Shown one piece after another: positions 7,054 to 17,112 of a stretch of DNA of 39,594 nucleotides. Position numbers and translations under genes: made by a program. The notes beneath the pieces are model-generated. The model worked only from the letters and a program-made list of their open reading frames with translations. It made no database searches and was not told the origin of the DNA. Position 1 is the first letter of the stretch, and the number at the start of each line of letters is the position of its first letter. This DNA is from an uncultured Gemmiger sp. (lineage in GTDB: Bacteria > Bacillota > Clostridia > Oscillospirales > Ruminococcaceae): assembly GCA_944382835.1 (NCBI GenBank), contig CALWNP010000022.1, positions 1 through 39,594 on the forward strand, read 5' to 3'.

Positions 7054-7680
7054 ATGCCAAACCGCATCAACTATGAACGTGAGATGGAACAGACCATCGC
7101 CGCCCTGGAAGCTGCCGGCGAGCGGCCCAAGCTGCTGCTGCACGCCTGCTGTGCCCCCTGCTCCAGCGCCACCCTGGAACGGCTGGCCGGACATTTTGAC
7201 CTGACCATCCTTTATTATAACCCCAACATCTATCCCCCCGAGGAATACCACCGCCGGGAGGCGGAACTGGAACGGTTCGTCCGGGATGCCGGCTATGCCG
7301 CCCAGGGAATCCAGGTGGTGGAGCTGCCCTACCGCCCCGAAGAGTTTTACCAGGCTGTCCAGGGGCTGGAACAGGAACCCGAGCGGGGCCAGCGCTGCAC
7401 CGTCTGCTATCGGATGCGGCTGGAACGGGCCGCCCAATGGGCCAGCGAACATGGGTTTTCCTGGTTCACCACCACCCTCTCCATCTCCCCGGTCAAGGAC
7501 CCGGTCCGGCTCAACGCCATCGGCTGCGAACTGGCTGCGCGATACGGTCTCCACTATCTGGTCAGCGAGTTCCGCAAAAAAGACGGCTACAAACGCAGCC
7601 TGACCCTGAGCGCCGAGTACGGGCTGTACCGTCAGACCTACTGCGGCTGTGTCTTCAGCAAGCAGGAACGGGGTGTTTGA
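7054..7680 (+). CDS. queH: Epoxyqueuosine reductase QueH
   Basis: Reduces epoxyqueuosine to queuosine in the wobble position of tRNA by the cobalamin-independent route. The 208-residue product (formerly DUF208) shows the family cysteine signatures in order: HACCAPC (Cys32, Cys33, Cys36), RCTVCYRMRL near residue 120, and YRQTYCGC near the C-terminus; these cysteines bind the metal/Fe-S centre. The motif TTTLSISPVKD is also typical. AAAGGAG precedes the ATG. It lies between ogt and the pfl operon without obvious functional linkage. No terminator is visible before the pflA promoter. Confidence 0.93.
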   Translation: MPNRINYEREMEQTIAALEAAGERPKLLLHACCAPCSSATLERLAGHFDLTILYYNPNIYPPEEYHRREAELERFVRDAGYAAQGIQVVELPYRPEEFYQAVQGLEQEPERGQRCTVCYRMRLERAAQWASEHGFSWFTTTLSISPVKDPVRLNAIGCELAARYGLHYLVSEFRKKDGYKRSLTLSAEYGLYRQTYCGCVFSKQERGV

Positions 7681-7737
7681 GCATCCATATCTAGTTTTAT
7701 TTCATTTTTCTTGTACAAGATGTGGCATTTTCACCGC

Positions 7738-7766
7738 TTGACAACCGCCGTCTTCCCCGGTATAAT
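7738..7766 (+). promoter_or_regulatory. Full-consensus promoter of the pfl operon
   Basis: TTGACA (7738-7743), a 17-nt spacer and TATAAT (7761-7766), a perfect vegetative promoter. Transcription would start near 7773, a few nucleotides before the riboswitch P1 stem. Because the promoter is maximal, control must be exercised downstream, in the leader. Confidence 0.85.
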
Positions 7767-7777
7767 AGCACCATCAG

Positions 7778-7843
7778 GCCATACGACTGACGGAAGTGGA
7801 GTACCACATGGAGTATGGCTGTTGTTTGAGCCGACCGTCTGGG
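7778..7843 (+). ncRNA. ZTP (pfl motif) riboswitch aptamer
   Basis: P1 is GCCATAC (7778-7784) with GTATGGC (7813-7819). Inside it are the ACGACUGACGG segment, a GUGG/CCAC hairpin (7796-7807) and a GGAG element (7810-7813). After a short linker comes the conserved 3' subdomain GCCGACCGUCUGGGCA (from 7830). CCGUC (7835-7839) can pair with GACGG (7789-7793) as the family pseudoknot. This matches the ZTP class, which senses the AICAR triphosphate that accumulates when 10-formyl-tetrahydrofolate is scarce. The 3' subdomain is also the left arm of the terminator, so ligand binding should turn expression on. Confidence 0.85.
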
Positions 7844-7870
7844 CAACTTACCCGGACGGTCGGTTTTTTT
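7831..7870 (+). terminator. Riboswitch-controlled terminator before pflA
   Basis: CCGACCGTCTGGG (7831-7843) pairs with CCCGGACGGTCGG (7851-7863) with a single G-U wobble, followed by seven T (7864-7870). It is mutually exclusive with the ZTP aptamer pseudoknot and lies 30 nt before the pflA start. Confidence 0.88.
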
Positions 7871-7899
7871 CTACCTCCGGGAGAAAGGAGGGGGATTTT

Positions 7900-8634
7900 A
7901 TGGCAAACGAACCAACCGGCCGCATCCATTCCATCGAGAGCATGGGACTGGTGGACGGGCCGGGCATCCGGGCTGTGGTCTTTTTCCAGGGCTGTTCCCT
8001 GCGCTGCCGCTTCTGTCACAACCCCGACACCTGGGCCTGCCAGGACACCGGCTGTGAGACCACCACCCCCACCGCACTGGTGGAACGTCTGTCCCGGTAC
8101 AAGGCTTATTTTTCCCGCAGCGGCGGCGGGGTCACCTTTTCGGGAGGGGAACCGCTGCTGCAGCCGGACTTTCTGCTGGCCTGTCTCAAAGCCTGTCACC
8201 GGGCCGGCATCCACACCTGTCTGGACACCGCCGGGGTGGGACTGCCGGAGCAGGACTACCAGCCGATTCTGGCCGAGACCGACCTGGTGCTGTATGACGT
8301 GAAGCACTGGGACCCCGAGCGCTACCGCGCCCTCACCGGCCGGGACATCGCGGAAACCCAGCGGTTTTCCGACGCCCTGCGCCGCAGCGGCACCCCGGTC
8401 TGGGTGCGGCATGTGGTGGTGCCGGGGCACACCGACGACGAAGCCTCGATGAAGGCGCTGCAAGCCTATCTGGCCGAACATCTTCCCCGGCCGGAGCGGG
8501 TGGAGCTTCTGCCCTACCATCTGCTGGGCAAGAATAAATACACCGCCATGGGGCTTCCGGACCCGCTGCCCGGGGTCCCGGCTATGGACAAAGCCCGCTG
8601 TGCCGCGCTGCAGGAAGCATTTTTCCCGCTGTGA
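7900..8634 (+). CDS. pflA: Pyruvate formate-lyase activating enzyme
   Basis: Radical SAM enzyme that installs the glycyl radical in PflB. The product is 244 residues. The 4Fe-4S cluster motif CSLRCRFC (Cys32, Cys36, Cys39) is followed by GGGVTFSGGEPLLQ, the family SAM-binding stretch, and by LVLYDVKHWD. The start at 7900 has AAAGGAGG upstream; the frame extends through the riboswitch to 7711 but that part is leader. It comes first in the operon, 63 nt before pflB. Expression depends on read-through of the ZTP-controlled terminator. Confidence 0.95.
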   Translation: MANEPTGRIHSIESMGLVDGPGIRAVVFFQGCSLRCRFCHNPDTWACQDTGCETTTPTALVERLSRYKAYFSRSGGGVTFSGGEPLLQPDFLLACLKACHRAGIHTCLDTAGVGLPEQDYQPILAETDLVLYDVKHWDPERYRALTGRDIAETQRFSDALRRSGTPVWVRHVVVPGHTDDEASMKALQAYLAEHLPRPERVELLPYHLLGKNKYTAMGLPDPLPGVPAMDKARCAALQEAFFPL

Positions 8635-8697
8635 CGGCCGCCCCCATGGACCGAATTTTGAAATCAACCATCTGGAACGAAAAAAGGAGAAACTGCA

Positions 8698-10929
8698 ATG
8701 AACGAAGCTTGGAAAGGTTTTGCTGCCGGCCGCTGGCAGGACGAGATTGACGTCCGCAACTTCATCCAGAAAAACTACACCCCCTACGATGGCGATGCCT
8801 CGTTTCTGACCGGTCCCACCGACCGCACCCAGGCGGTCTGGGACAAGTGCACCGACCTGCTGCGCCAGGAGCTGCAGAAGGGCGGGGTGCTGGACGTGGA
8901 GACCAACATCATCAGCGGCATTGACAACTTTGCCCCCGGCTATATCGACAAGGACAACGAGGTCATCGTGGGCCTGCAGACCGACGCCCCCCTCAAGCGG
9001 ATGGTCAACCTCTACGGCGGCACCCGGATGGCCGAGCAGAGCCTGAAGGAATACGGCTACACCCTCAACCCCGAGATTGAGCGCCATTTCAAGGAGTACC
9101 GCAAGACCCACAACGACGGTGTCTTTGACGCCTACCCCACCCGGGTGCGCGCGGCCCGTCATGCCGGCCTGCTGACCGGTCTGCCCGACGCCTACGGCCG
9201 CGGCCGGATCATCGGCGACTACCGCCGGGTGGCCCTCTACGGCACCGACCGTCTGATCGCCGAAAAGAAGAAGGACCTGGAGGCCCTGGACGGCCCCATG
9301 ACCGATGAGCGCATCCGCCTGCGGGAGGATGTGAGCATGCAGATCAAGGCCCTGAAGCAGACCGCCGCCATGGCCGCCCGCTACGGGGTGGACATCACCC
9401 GTCCCGCCGCCAACGCCCGGGAAGCGGTGCAGGCCGTCTATATGGGCTACCTGGCCGGCATCAAGGAGAACAACGGTGCCGCCACCAGCCTGGGCCGCAC
9501 CTCCACCTTCCTGGACATCTACATCCAGCGGGATCTGGAAGCCGGTCTGCTGGACGAAGCCGGCGCCCAGGAGCTGGTGGACCAGTTCATCATCAAGCTG
9601 CGGCTGGTGCGTCACCTGCGCACCCCCGAATACAACGAGCTCTTCGGCGGCGACCCCACCTGGGTGACCGAATCCATCGGCGGTGTGGGCATCAACGGCC
9701 GCCATCTGGTGACCAAGAACAGCTTCCGCTACCTGCACACCCTGGAGAACCTGGGCACCGCGCCGGAACCCAACCTGACCGTGCTGTGGAGCGAGCATCT
9801 GCCCGAGAACTTCAAGCAGTACTGCGCCCACATCTCCATCACCACCGACTCCATCCAGTACGAGAATGACGATGTGATGCGGCCGGTCTACGGTGACGAC
9901 TACGCCATCGCCTGCTGTGTCTCCGCCATGGCGGTGGGCAAACAGATGCAGTTCTTCGGCGCCCGCTGCAACCTGGCCAAGAGCCTGCTCTACGCCATCA
10001 ACGGCGGCGTGGACGAAAAGCTGGGCACCCAGGTGGTGCCGGGCATCCAGCCCATCACCGACGAGGTGCTGGACTACGACAAGGTCTGGGCCAACTACAA
10101 AAAGGTCATGGCCTATGTGGCCGAGCTCTATGTGGATGCCAACAACATCATCCACTATATGCACGACAAGTACGCCTACGAGGCCAGCCAGATGGCACTG
10201 CACGACACCAACGTGGAACGGCTGATGGCCTTCGGCGTGGCCGGTCTGTCGGTGGCGGCGGACAGCCTGTCGGCCATCCGCTACGCCAAGGTCCGCCCCA
10301 TCCGCAACGAAAACGGCGTGGCCGTGGACTTTGAGACCGAGGGCGATTTCCCCAAGTACGGCAACGACGACGACCGGGCGGACGATCTGGCGGTGAACAT
10401 CGTCACCACCTTCAGCACCGAGCTGAAGAAGCATCCCCTTTACCGCAATGCCAAGCACACCCTGTCGGCCCTGACCATTACCAGCAACGTCATGTACGGC
10501 AAAAAGACCGGCACCACCCCCGACGGCCGCAAGGCCGGCGAGCCCCTGGCCCCCGGCGCCAACCCCATGCACGGGCGGGACAAGTCCGGTGCCCTGGCCT
10601 CGCTGAACTCGGTGGCCAAGATCCCCTACCGCAACATCTGCCAGGACGGTGTCTCCAACACCTTCTCCATCGTGCCTGACGCCCTGGGCAAGACCAAGGA
10701 AACCCGCCAGAGCAATCTGGTGGCCATTCTGGACGGCTATTTCTGCCAGGGCGCCCATCACCTGAACGTCAACGTCCTCAACCGGGAAACCCTGATCGAC
10801 GCCATGGACCATCCTGAGAAGTACCCCACCCTGACCATCCGCGTCTCGGGCTATGCGGTGAATTTCCACCGCCTCAGCCGGGAGCAGCAGCTGGAAGTCA
10901 TCTCCCGCACCTTCCACGAGAGCATGTAA
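8698..10929 (+). CDS. pflB: Formate C-acetyltransferase (pyruvate formate-lyase)
   Basis: Converts pyruvate and CoA to acetyl-CoA and formate, the key oxygen-sensitive step of mixed-acid fermentation. At 743 residues it is the usual length. The active-site pair Cys406-Cys407 sits in IACCVSAM, and the glycyl radical Gly718 is in the C-terminal motif RVSGYAVNF. The second gene of the pflA-pflB operon, with AAAGGAG ahead of its ATG. Formate made here can be ligated to tetrahydrofolate, which fits ZTP control of the operon. I see no convincing intrinsic terminator directly after it. Very GC-rich third positions create long false antisense frames over the gene. Confidence 0.97.
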   Translation: MNEAWKGFAAGRWQDEIDVRNFIQKNYTPYDGDASFLTGPTDRTQAVWDKCTDLLRQELQKGGVLDVETNIISGIDNFAPGYIDKDNEVIVGLQTDAPLKRMVNLYGGTRMAEQSLKEYGYTLNPEIERHFKEYRKTHNDGVFDAYPTRVRAARHAGLLTGLPDAYGRGRIIGDYRRVALYGTDRLIAEKKKDLEALDGPMTDERIRLREDVSMQIKALKQTAAMAARYGVDITRPAANAREAVQAVYMGYLAGIKENNGAATSLGRTSTFLDIYIQRDLEAGLLDEAGAQELVDQFIIKLRLVRHLRTPEYNELFGGDPTWVTESIGGVGINGRHLVTKNSFRYLHTLENLGTAPEPNLTVLWSEHLPENFKQYCAHISITTDSIQYENDDVMRPVYGDDYAIACCVSAMAVGKQMQFFGARCNLAKSLLYAINGGVDEKLGTQVVPGIQPITDEVLDYDKVWANYKKVMAYVAELYVDANNIIHYMHDKYAYEASQMALHDTNVERLMAFGVAGLSVAADSLSAIRYAKVRPIRNENGVAVDFETEGDFPKYGNDDDRADDLAVNIVTTFSTELKKHPLYRNAKHTLSALTITSNVMYGKKTGTTPDGRKAGEPLAPGANPMHGRDKSGALASLNSVAKIPYRNICQDGVSNTFSIVPDALGKTKETRQSNLVAILDGYFCQGAHHLNVNVLNRETLIDAMDHPEKYPTLTIRVSGYAVNFHRLSREQQLEVISRTFHESM

Positions 10930-10984
10930 ATTCAAGAAATTTGCAAAGTTTTTCTGGCCGGTTTCTGTCCTTGCTGCGATGATT

Positions 10985-11023
10985 TTTGTCGAAATCTTCC
11001 GAGAATTGTCGATTGCTGCCGAA
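10985..11023 (+). promoter_or_regulatory. Phased 0A-box-like array upstream of prepilin gene
   Basis: TTTGTCGAAA (10985-10994) fully matches the Spo0A box core TGTCGAA. TGTCGAT (11007-11013) and TGCCGAA (11017-11023) each match 6 of 7. The cores start at 10987, 11007 and 11017, so they are spaced 20 and 10 bp, on one face of the helix, and end 8 bp before the -35 of the prepilin promoter. Matches are read from sequence; Spo0A binding is inference. Confidence 0.45.
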
Positions 11024-11031
11024 ATTATCCC

Positions 11032-11061
11032 TTGAAAGCGGCAAATTCGCCATGGTATACT
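11032..11061 (+). promoter_or_regulatory. Promoter of prepilin-like gene
   Basis: TTGAAA (11032-11037), an 18-nt spacer and TATACT (11056-11061). The predicted start near 11068 leaves a leader of about 90 nt with two small hairpins (around 11100-11119 and 11130-11143). I could not match the leader to a known riboswitch class. Confidence 0.6.
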
Positions 11062-11158
11062 GGATTTATTCTAAATAAATCTTGTGATACAACACTGGCT
11101 GTGCACCGCGATGCGGCACCGGCAATTGAGGGGTCAGCGCCCCGGAGAGGCAGAAAAA

Positions 11159-11611
11159 ATGGTGAAAAAGCTGCGGAATCAGGGTGGTTTCACCCTGGTG
11201 GAATTGATCGTTGTGATGGCAATTCTGGCCATACTGGCCTCACTGCTGGTGCCAAGCCTGACCGGGTATATTGACCGCGCCAAGGAGGAAAAGATCAAAT
11301 CCGAAACCCGGATGGTGCTGATGGCACTGCAAACCGAAGCCTCCTCTGTCTATGCCCAGGACGGCTTCTCCCTCACCACCAGCTGGAGCAGCGACGGAAC
11401 TGGATCGGACCACATCCAGAATGTGCGGGAGCTGGCCGAGCTCTCGGATGCCGACCGGCACTTCACCGCCGTCCTTTCGCTGGACGGTGCGGTACAGCAA
11501 CTGGTCTACTATTCCGACGGCAAGGCCTGCACCTATCTGGCCGACGACGGCAGCTACACTGTGGCCGATGCTGTCACCGCCATCGGCTCCGACACGGTCA
11601 CCTTCCAATAA
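11159..11611 (+). CDS. Prepilin-type (type IV pilin/pseudopilin-like) protein
   Basis: The product is 150 residues. A 10-residue basic leader (MVKKLRNQGG) is followed by the prepilin cleavage/methylation motif FTLVELIVVM with Glu at +5, then a hydrophobic helix to about residue 33 and a small polar C-terminal domain. A prepilin peptidase would cut between Gly10 and Phe11. The start at 11159 is chosen for homology and the AGAGG site; longer frames begin in the leader. No pilus ATPase, platform protein or peptidase is in the window, so its partner machinery must be elsewhere. The Spo0A-box-like cluster upstream suggests growth-phase control, unproven. Confidence 0.88.
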   Translation: MVKKLRNQGGFTLVELIVVMAILAILASLLVPSLTGYIDRAKEEKIKSETRMVLMALQTEASSVYAQDGFSLTTSWSSDGTGSDHIQNVRELAELSDADRHFTAVLSLDGAVQQLVYYSDGKACTYLADDGSYTVADAVTAIGSDTVTFQ

Positions 11612-11614
11612 AGC

Positions 11615-11651
11615 AAATCCCGCCTCCGTGCAAACGGGAGGTGGGATTTTT
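11615..11651 (+). terminator. Terminator of prepilin gene
   Basis: AAATCCCGCCTCC (11615-11627) pairs imperfectly with GGGAGGTGGGATTT (11636-11649) and runs into TTTTT, a few nt after the stop codon. Confidence 0.8.
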
Positions 11652-11656
11652 AGTGC

Positions 11657-11692
11657 AAAACAGCGGTGCATCCGGTTCAGGATGCACCGCTG
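11657..11692 (-). terminator. Terminator of the ilv operon
   Basis: CAGCGGTGCATCC (11661-11673) pairs perfectly with GGATGCACCGCTG (11680-11692). On the minus strand it is followed by TTTTG, 18 nt past the ilvD stop. On the plus strand TTGTTGT follows, so it can back up the prepilin terminator. Confidence 0.8.
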
Positions 11693-11710
11693 TTGTTGTA
11701 TGGGTTTGGG

Positions 11711-13369
11711 TTACAGCATGACGGCACCCAGGTTGGCGCTGGCCACCATCCGGGCGTAGCGGGCCAGCCAGCCGGTCTTGATGTTGGGTTCCGGCTGCAC
11801 ATAGGCCGCCTTGCGGCGGGCCAGCTCCTCGTCGCTGACATCCAGATGGATGGAGGCGTTGGGAATATCAATCTGGATGGTATCCCCTTCCTCAATCAGG
11901 CCGATGGGCCCGCCCGAAGCCGCCTCGGGGCTGACATGGCCGATGGCGGCGCCGCGAGAAGCCCCCGAGAACCGGCCGTCGGTGATCAGCGCCACCGTGG
12001 TGTCCAGCTTCATGCCGGCCAGGGCGCTGGTGGGGTTGAGCATCTCCCGCATGCCGGGACCACCCTTGGGCCCCTCGTAGCGGATGACCACCACATCTCC
12101 GGGCACAATCCGCCCGTTGTAGATGGCGTCGATGGCCTCCTCCTCGCTGTTGAAGACCCGGGCCGGGCCGCTGTGGCACTGCATTTCGGGGGCGACGGCG
12201 CTGCGCTTGACCACGCAGCCGTCCGGCGCAATGTTGCCCCACAGGATCTGCAATCCGCCGGTCTTGCTGTACGGGTTGTCGATGGGGCGGATGGCGTTCT
12301 GGTTTTTGATGTAGGCGCCCTTGATGTTCTCCCCCAGGGTCTTGCCGGTGACGGTGGGAACATCCAGGTCCAGCAGACCTGCCTTGGCCAGTTCGGCCTG
12401 CACCGCCGGGATGCCGCCCGCCGCATAGAGATCCGGCATATGGGTGGGGCCGGCAGGAGCCAGATGGCAAAGGTTGGGGGTCTTGGCGCTGACCTCATTG
12501 AAGAGCTTGAGGTCGATGGGCACGCCGGCCTCGTAGGCGATGGCCAGCAGGTGCAGCACCGTGTTGGTGGAGCAGCCCAGGGCCATATCGCAGGCCAGGG
12601 CGTTGCGGATGCTGCGGCTGTTGATGATCTGGCGGGCGGTGACCCCGCGGCGGACCAGATCCATGATGGCCATGCCCGACTGTTTGCCAAGCTGAAGCCG
12701 CTTGGAGTAGACCGCCGGGATGGTACCGTTGCCGGGCAGCGCGATGCCGATGGCCTCGCAGAGGCAGTTCATGCTGTTGGCGGTGTACATGCCGGAGCAG
12801 GACCCGCAGCTGGGGCAGCAGTTGCAGGTGCAGTCCTCCAGCTGTTCGTCCGAGATCATACCGGCCTTGTAGGCGCCCACCGCCTCGAACATTTTGGAGA
12901 GGCTGACCTCCTCGCCGCCATAGCTGCCGGCCAGCATCGGCCCGCCGGAGCAGACCACCGCCGGCACGTCCATCCGGACGGCCGCCATCACCATGCCGGG
13001 CACGATTTTGTCACAGTTGGGCACCAGCACCAGGCCATCCAGCTGATGGGCCATGAACATGGTTTCCACGCTGTCACAGATCAGCTCCCGGGAAGCCAGG
13101 CTGTACTTCATCCCGATGTGCCCCATGGCGATGCCGTCGCAGACACCGATGGCGGGGATCAGCACCGGAGTGCCGCCGGCCATCCGGATACCGGCCTTGA
13201 CGGCATCCGCCAGTTTATCCAGATTCATATGGCCGGGCACGATCTCGCTGTACGCCGAAACGACGCCGATGAGGGGACGTTCCAGCTCCTCGGGGGTATA
13301 GCCCAGCGCGTAGAACAGGCTGCGGTTGGGTGCGCGTTCCGGACCTTTTTTGACGTTATCGCTGCGCAT
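11711..13369 (-). CDS. ilvD: Dihydroxy-acid dehydratase
   Basis: Fe-S enzyme that dehydrates 2,3-dihydroxy acids to the 2-keto acids of valine and isoleucine, also the leucine precursor. The product is 552 residues. Cluster cysteines are visible in the N-terminal half: PNCDK and [17 protein letters not shown]. The C-terminal half holds [13 protein letters not shown] and [15 protein letters not shown], typical of the family. The start at 13369 has GGAAGGAG 7 nt upstream. It is the last gene of ilvBNCD, 24 nt after ilvC. Confidence 0.97.
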   Translation of the reverse strand: MRSDNVKKGPERAPNRSLFYALGYTPEELERPLIGVVSAYSEIVPGHMNLDKLADAVKAGIRMAGGTPVLIPAIGVCDGIAMGHIGMKYSLASRELICDSVETMFMAHQLDGLVLVPNCDKIVPGMVMAAVRMDVPAVVCSGGPMLAGSYGGEEVSLSKMFEAVGAYKAGMISDEQLEDCTCNCCPSCGSCSGMYTANSMNCLCEAIGIALPGNGTIPAVYSKRLQLGKQSGMAIMDLVRRGVTARQIINSRSIRNALACDMALGCSTNTVLHLLAIAYEAGVPIDLKLFNEVSAKTPNLCHLAPAGPTHMPDLYAAGGIPAVQAELAKAGLLDLDVPTVTGKTLGENIKGAYIKNQNAIRPIDNPYSKTGGLQILWGNIAPDGCVVKRSAVAPEMQCHSGPARVFNSEEEAIDAIYNGRIVPGDVVVIRYEGPKGGPGMREMLNPTSALAGMKLDTTVALITDGRFSGASRGAAIGHVSPEAASGGPIGLIEEGDTIQIDIPNASIHLDVSDEELARRKAAYVQPEPNIKTGWLARYARMVASANLGAVML

Positions 13370-13393
13370 TGTCAGGCTCCTTCCCAAATGAAA

Positions 13394-14419
<1,026 letters not shown>

Positions 14420-14495
14420 TTACTCCTTTTTTATTACAATTTTGGGGATAAGCGATGTATTTTTTCAGCCCTGCATCGGAGGGCGGAAAACAAAG

Positions 14496-15086
14496 TTATT
14501 GGGGTTCGGGGCAGTGGGTGCCGGGCAGCGGAAGCTGGGCAGCGCGGACCTCCTGCGGGGGTTTCTGCATATGGGTGTGACGGCCGCCGCGCTCCAGCGC
14601 GGTAACCCCGGTGCGGCAGAGCTCCAGGATCTCATAGCCCTCAAACAGTTTGAGGAAGGCGTCGATCTTTTCCGGCTTGCCGGTCAGCTCAAAGACCATG
14701 CTGTCGGGGGAAAGATCAATGATCTTGGCCTTGTAGATGCTGGCCACCTCCCGCAGCTCGGCCCGGTTGTGGCTGTCGCAGGCAATCTTGAGCAGCAGCA
14801 GCTCCCGCTGCAAACTGTTCTCCTGGTTCAGCTCAAAGACCTGGCGGGTGACCTCCAGGCGGTCGGTCTGGAGAATCAGCTGGTTGAGGTCCTGGTCATC
14901 CCCATGGAGGGTCACCGTGATGCGGCTGACCGCCGGATCGTTGGTAGCGGAAACCGTCAGGCTGTCAATGTTGAACCCGCGACGGCAAAAAAGGCTGGAA
15001 ACCCGGGCCAGAACACCGTTCTGGTTGTCCACCAGAAGGCTGATGACCCGTCGCCTGGCGGCGTTGGTTTGTGTCTGCTGTTGCAT
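14496..15086 (-). CDS. ilvN: Acetolactate synthase regulatory (small) subunit
   Basis: Binds branched-chain amino acids and activates and feedback-controls the IlvB catalytic subunit. The product is 196 residues. The N-terminal ACT domain is clear (ISLLVDNQNGVLARVSSLF then RRGFNIDSLTVSATND), followed by the second ALS small-subunit domain. The last 30 or so residues form a tail beyond the usual 160-175-residue family length, with no recognised domain. The gene begins 15 nt after ilvB, with its AGGAGGAGAC site just past the ilvB stop. Confidence 0.95.
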   Translation of the reverse strand: MQQQTQTNAARRRVISLLVDNQNGVLARVSSLFCRRGFNIDSLTVSATNDPAVSRITVTLHGDDQDLNQLILQTDRLEVTRQVFELNQENSLQRELLLLKIACDSHNRAELREVASIYKAKIIDLSPDSMVFELTGKPEKIDAFLKLFEGYEILELCRTGVTALERGGRHTHMQKPPQEVRAAQLPLPGTHCPEPQ

Positions 15087-15101
15087 CCTTGTCTCCTCCT
15101 T

Positions 15102-16763
15102 TTATTCCATGATGATGTCATTGATATCGCCGCCGCCGGGGATCATCGGCAGCACCCGCTCATCCTTGCCGATGCGGCAGTCAATCAGGCTGGGGCCCTT
15201 CTGCTTCATGGCGTCGGCAAAGACGGCGCGGAACTCCTCGGGGGTGGTGGCGCGGTAGCCCTTGGCCCCGAAGGCCTCGGCCAGCTTGACAAAGTCGGTC
15301 TTGCGATGGGGGTCGGTGTTGGAGTAGCGCTTGCCGTAGAAGCTGGTCTGCCACTGGCGGACCATGCCCAGCACCTGGTTGTTGAAGATGACGGTGATGA
15401 TGGGCAGCTCGTAGCTGACGGCGGTGCAGCACTCGTTGAGGTTCATGTGGAAGCTGCCGTCACCGGTGAGCATGATGACCCGATGGTCGTTGCCCAGGGC
15501 CACCTGGGCGCCGATGGCGGCGCCGTAGCCAAAGCCCATGGTGCCCAGGCCGCCGCTGGTCAGGAAACCGCGGCTCTTGGTGTGGTGCAGGTACTGGGCC
15601 GCCCACATCTGGTGCTGGCCCACATCGGTGACATAGACCGCCTCGGGGCCGGCCTGCCGGCAGATCTCGGCAATGAGCTGGTGGGGCTTGAGCTCGGTGT
15701 CGCTGTCCTCGGGTTTGTAATCGTGACTCTGCCATTCCCGGATCTGGGCCATCCATTCGGGGTGTTCGGCCTTGTCCACATGGGGCAGGATCGCCTGCAG
15801 GATATAGGCTGCATCCCCCACCAGCGAGAGGTCCACCGCCACATTCTTGCCCAGCTCACTGGGATCAATGTCGATCTGGATGACCTTGGCCCGTTTGGCG
15901 AACTTCTGGGGGTTGAGGGCCACCCGGTCGGAGAAGCGGGTGCCCACCGCAACGACCAGATCCGCTTCGTCAATGGCCTTGTTGGCGGTGTAGCAGCCGT
16001 GCATGCCCAGCATGCCCAGGTTGTGGGGTTCGCCGTAGGCCAGGACACCGGCGGCCATCAGGGTGTAGGTGGCGGGGATGTCGGCCTTGGTCAGCAGGTC
16101 CCGCAGGGGCTGGCAGCCAGCCGCGCTGCGGACGCCGCCGCCGAAGCAGACGATGGGGCGCTTGGCCTTGTTGATCATCTCGGCCGCCTGGAGGACCTCC
16201 TCCTCGTCGTACTGGGTGACGGTGCGGATCAGTTCCGCCGGCTTGGGGGTAAACTCGCAGCTGTTGGCGGTGACATCCTTGGGGATATCCACCAGCACCG
16301 GACCCTTGCGGCCGCTCTGGGCAATGCGGAAGGCCGCCCGCATGGTGTCGGCCAGGTCTTCCACCCGGCGCACCGTATAGTTGTGTTTGGTGATCGGCAT
16401 GGTGATACCTTCGATGTAGGCTTCCTGGAAGCTGTCCCGGCCGATCAGGCTGGTGGCCACGTTGCCGGTGAAGGCAACCATCGGCACGCTGTCCATATAG
16501 GCGGTGGCGATGCCGGTGACCAGGTTGGTGGCACCCGGGCCGCTGGTGGCCAGCACCACGCCGGTGCGGCCGGTGGCGCGGGCGTATCCGTCCGCCGCGT
16601 GGGCGGCGCCCTGTTCGTGGGCGGTCAGAATGTGACGAATCCGGTCGGAATTTTTATACAGTTCATCGTAGAGGTTGAGAACTGCACCGCCGGGGTAACC
16701 AAAGATGGTATCCACCCCCTGCTCGGCCAAAACCTCAACAAAGATTTGGGAGCCGTTCAGCAT
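15102..16763 (-). CDS. ilvB: Acetolactate synthase catalytic (large) subunit
   Basis: ThDP-dependent condensation of pyruvate with pyruvate or 2-oxobutyrate, the first committed step to valine, leucine and isoleucine. The product is 553 residues. Visible are the catalytic glutamate in TAHEQGAAH (Glu50), the central FAD/nucleotide-type domain, and the ThDP/metal motif beginning GDGSFHMNLNE. Two adjacent ATGs (16766 and 16763) are possible; GAGGAG is 2 nt from the first and 5 nt from the second, so the second is preferred. It heads the ilvBNCD operon behind a T-box leader. Confidence 0.97.
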   Translation of the reverse strand: MLNGSQIFVEVLAEQGVDTIFGYPGGAVLNLYDELYKNSDRIRHILTAHEQGAAHAADGYARATGRTGVVLATSGPGATNLVTGIATAYMDSVPMVAFTGNVATSLIGRDSFQEAYIEGITMPITKHNYTVRRVEDLADTMRAAFRIAQSGRKGPVLVDIPKDVTANSCEFTPKPAELIRTVTQYDEEEVLQAAEMINKAKRPIVCFGGGVRSAAGCQPLRDLLTKADIPATYTLMAAGVLAYGEPHNLGMLGMHGCYTANKAIDEADLVVAVGTRFSDRVALNPQKFAKRAKVIQIDIDPSELGKNVAVDLSLVGDAAYILQAILPHVDKAEHPEWMAQIREWQSHDYKPEDSDTELKPHQLIAEICRQAGPEAVYVTDVGQHQMWAAQYLHHTKSRGFLTSGGLGTMGFGYGAAIGAQVALGNDHRVIMLTGDGSFHMNLNECCTAVSYELPIITVIFNNQVLGMVRQWQTSFYGKRYSNTDPHRKTDFVKLAEAFGAKGYRATTPEEFRAVFADAMKQKGPSLIDCRIGKDERVLPMIPGGGDINDIIME

Positions 16764-16830
16764 CATATCTCCTCATTCTCCTTCCTTTTGCGGCAAGTTG
16801 CCGATTCAGGGCGATCTACGCCACAGACAA

Positions 16831-17106
16831 TAAAAAACAGCCTTTGTCCCTTGCAAATCAAGAGACAAAGGCTGTAAAGCTCTCTGCGGTACCACTCTCA
16901 TTGACATGGCAGCTGCCACATCCACTCACGGGCTTCCAACAAAGCCCTGCACTGTAACGGGTGCTCCCGTCCTGATCTACTGCTGCTTCGGCCAGGCTGC
17001 TCCGGGACCAGTTCGCGGGTTGCTCAACTTGCTGCCTTGCACCAACCGGCAGTTCTCTGGAAGCGGCGCGCCGTTACTATCTTCCCTTCGAGGCATTTCG
17101 GATTTG
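16831..17106 (-). ncRNA. T-box leader of ilvBNCD, probably leucine-specific
   Basis: The minus strand carries the T-box core AGAGTGGTACCGC (plus 16886-16898) followed by a terminator: ACAGCCTTTGTC pairs with GACAAAGGCTGT and runs into TTTTTT (plus 16832-16876). Stem I shows the typical AG-bulge region GGGAAGATAGTAACGG and a distal loop segment beginning AGAGAACTGCCGG. The presumed specifier loop reads GAA-CUG-G with CUG at plus 17009-17011, a leucine codon in the same relative position as AAC in the asnB leader. The antiterminator bulge base U fits a tRNA with discriminator A. Uncharged tRNA-Leu would favour read-through. Class is firm; specifier is probable. Confidence 0.85.
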
Positions 17107-17112
17107 TGATCA

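Noticed and set aside
7774-10935. A 1053-codon open frame antisense to pflA and pflB
   Set aside because: Its composition (His, Gly, Val, Gln rich) is what the complement of GC-biased third codon positions produces. No ribosome binding site or family motif is visible, and the sense frames are unmistakable.
11068-11158. Prepilin leader as a c-di-GMP or other riboswitch
   Set aside because: Pilin genes are often under c-di-GMP riboswitches, but the conserved class I and II sequences are missing; only two short hairpins are visible.
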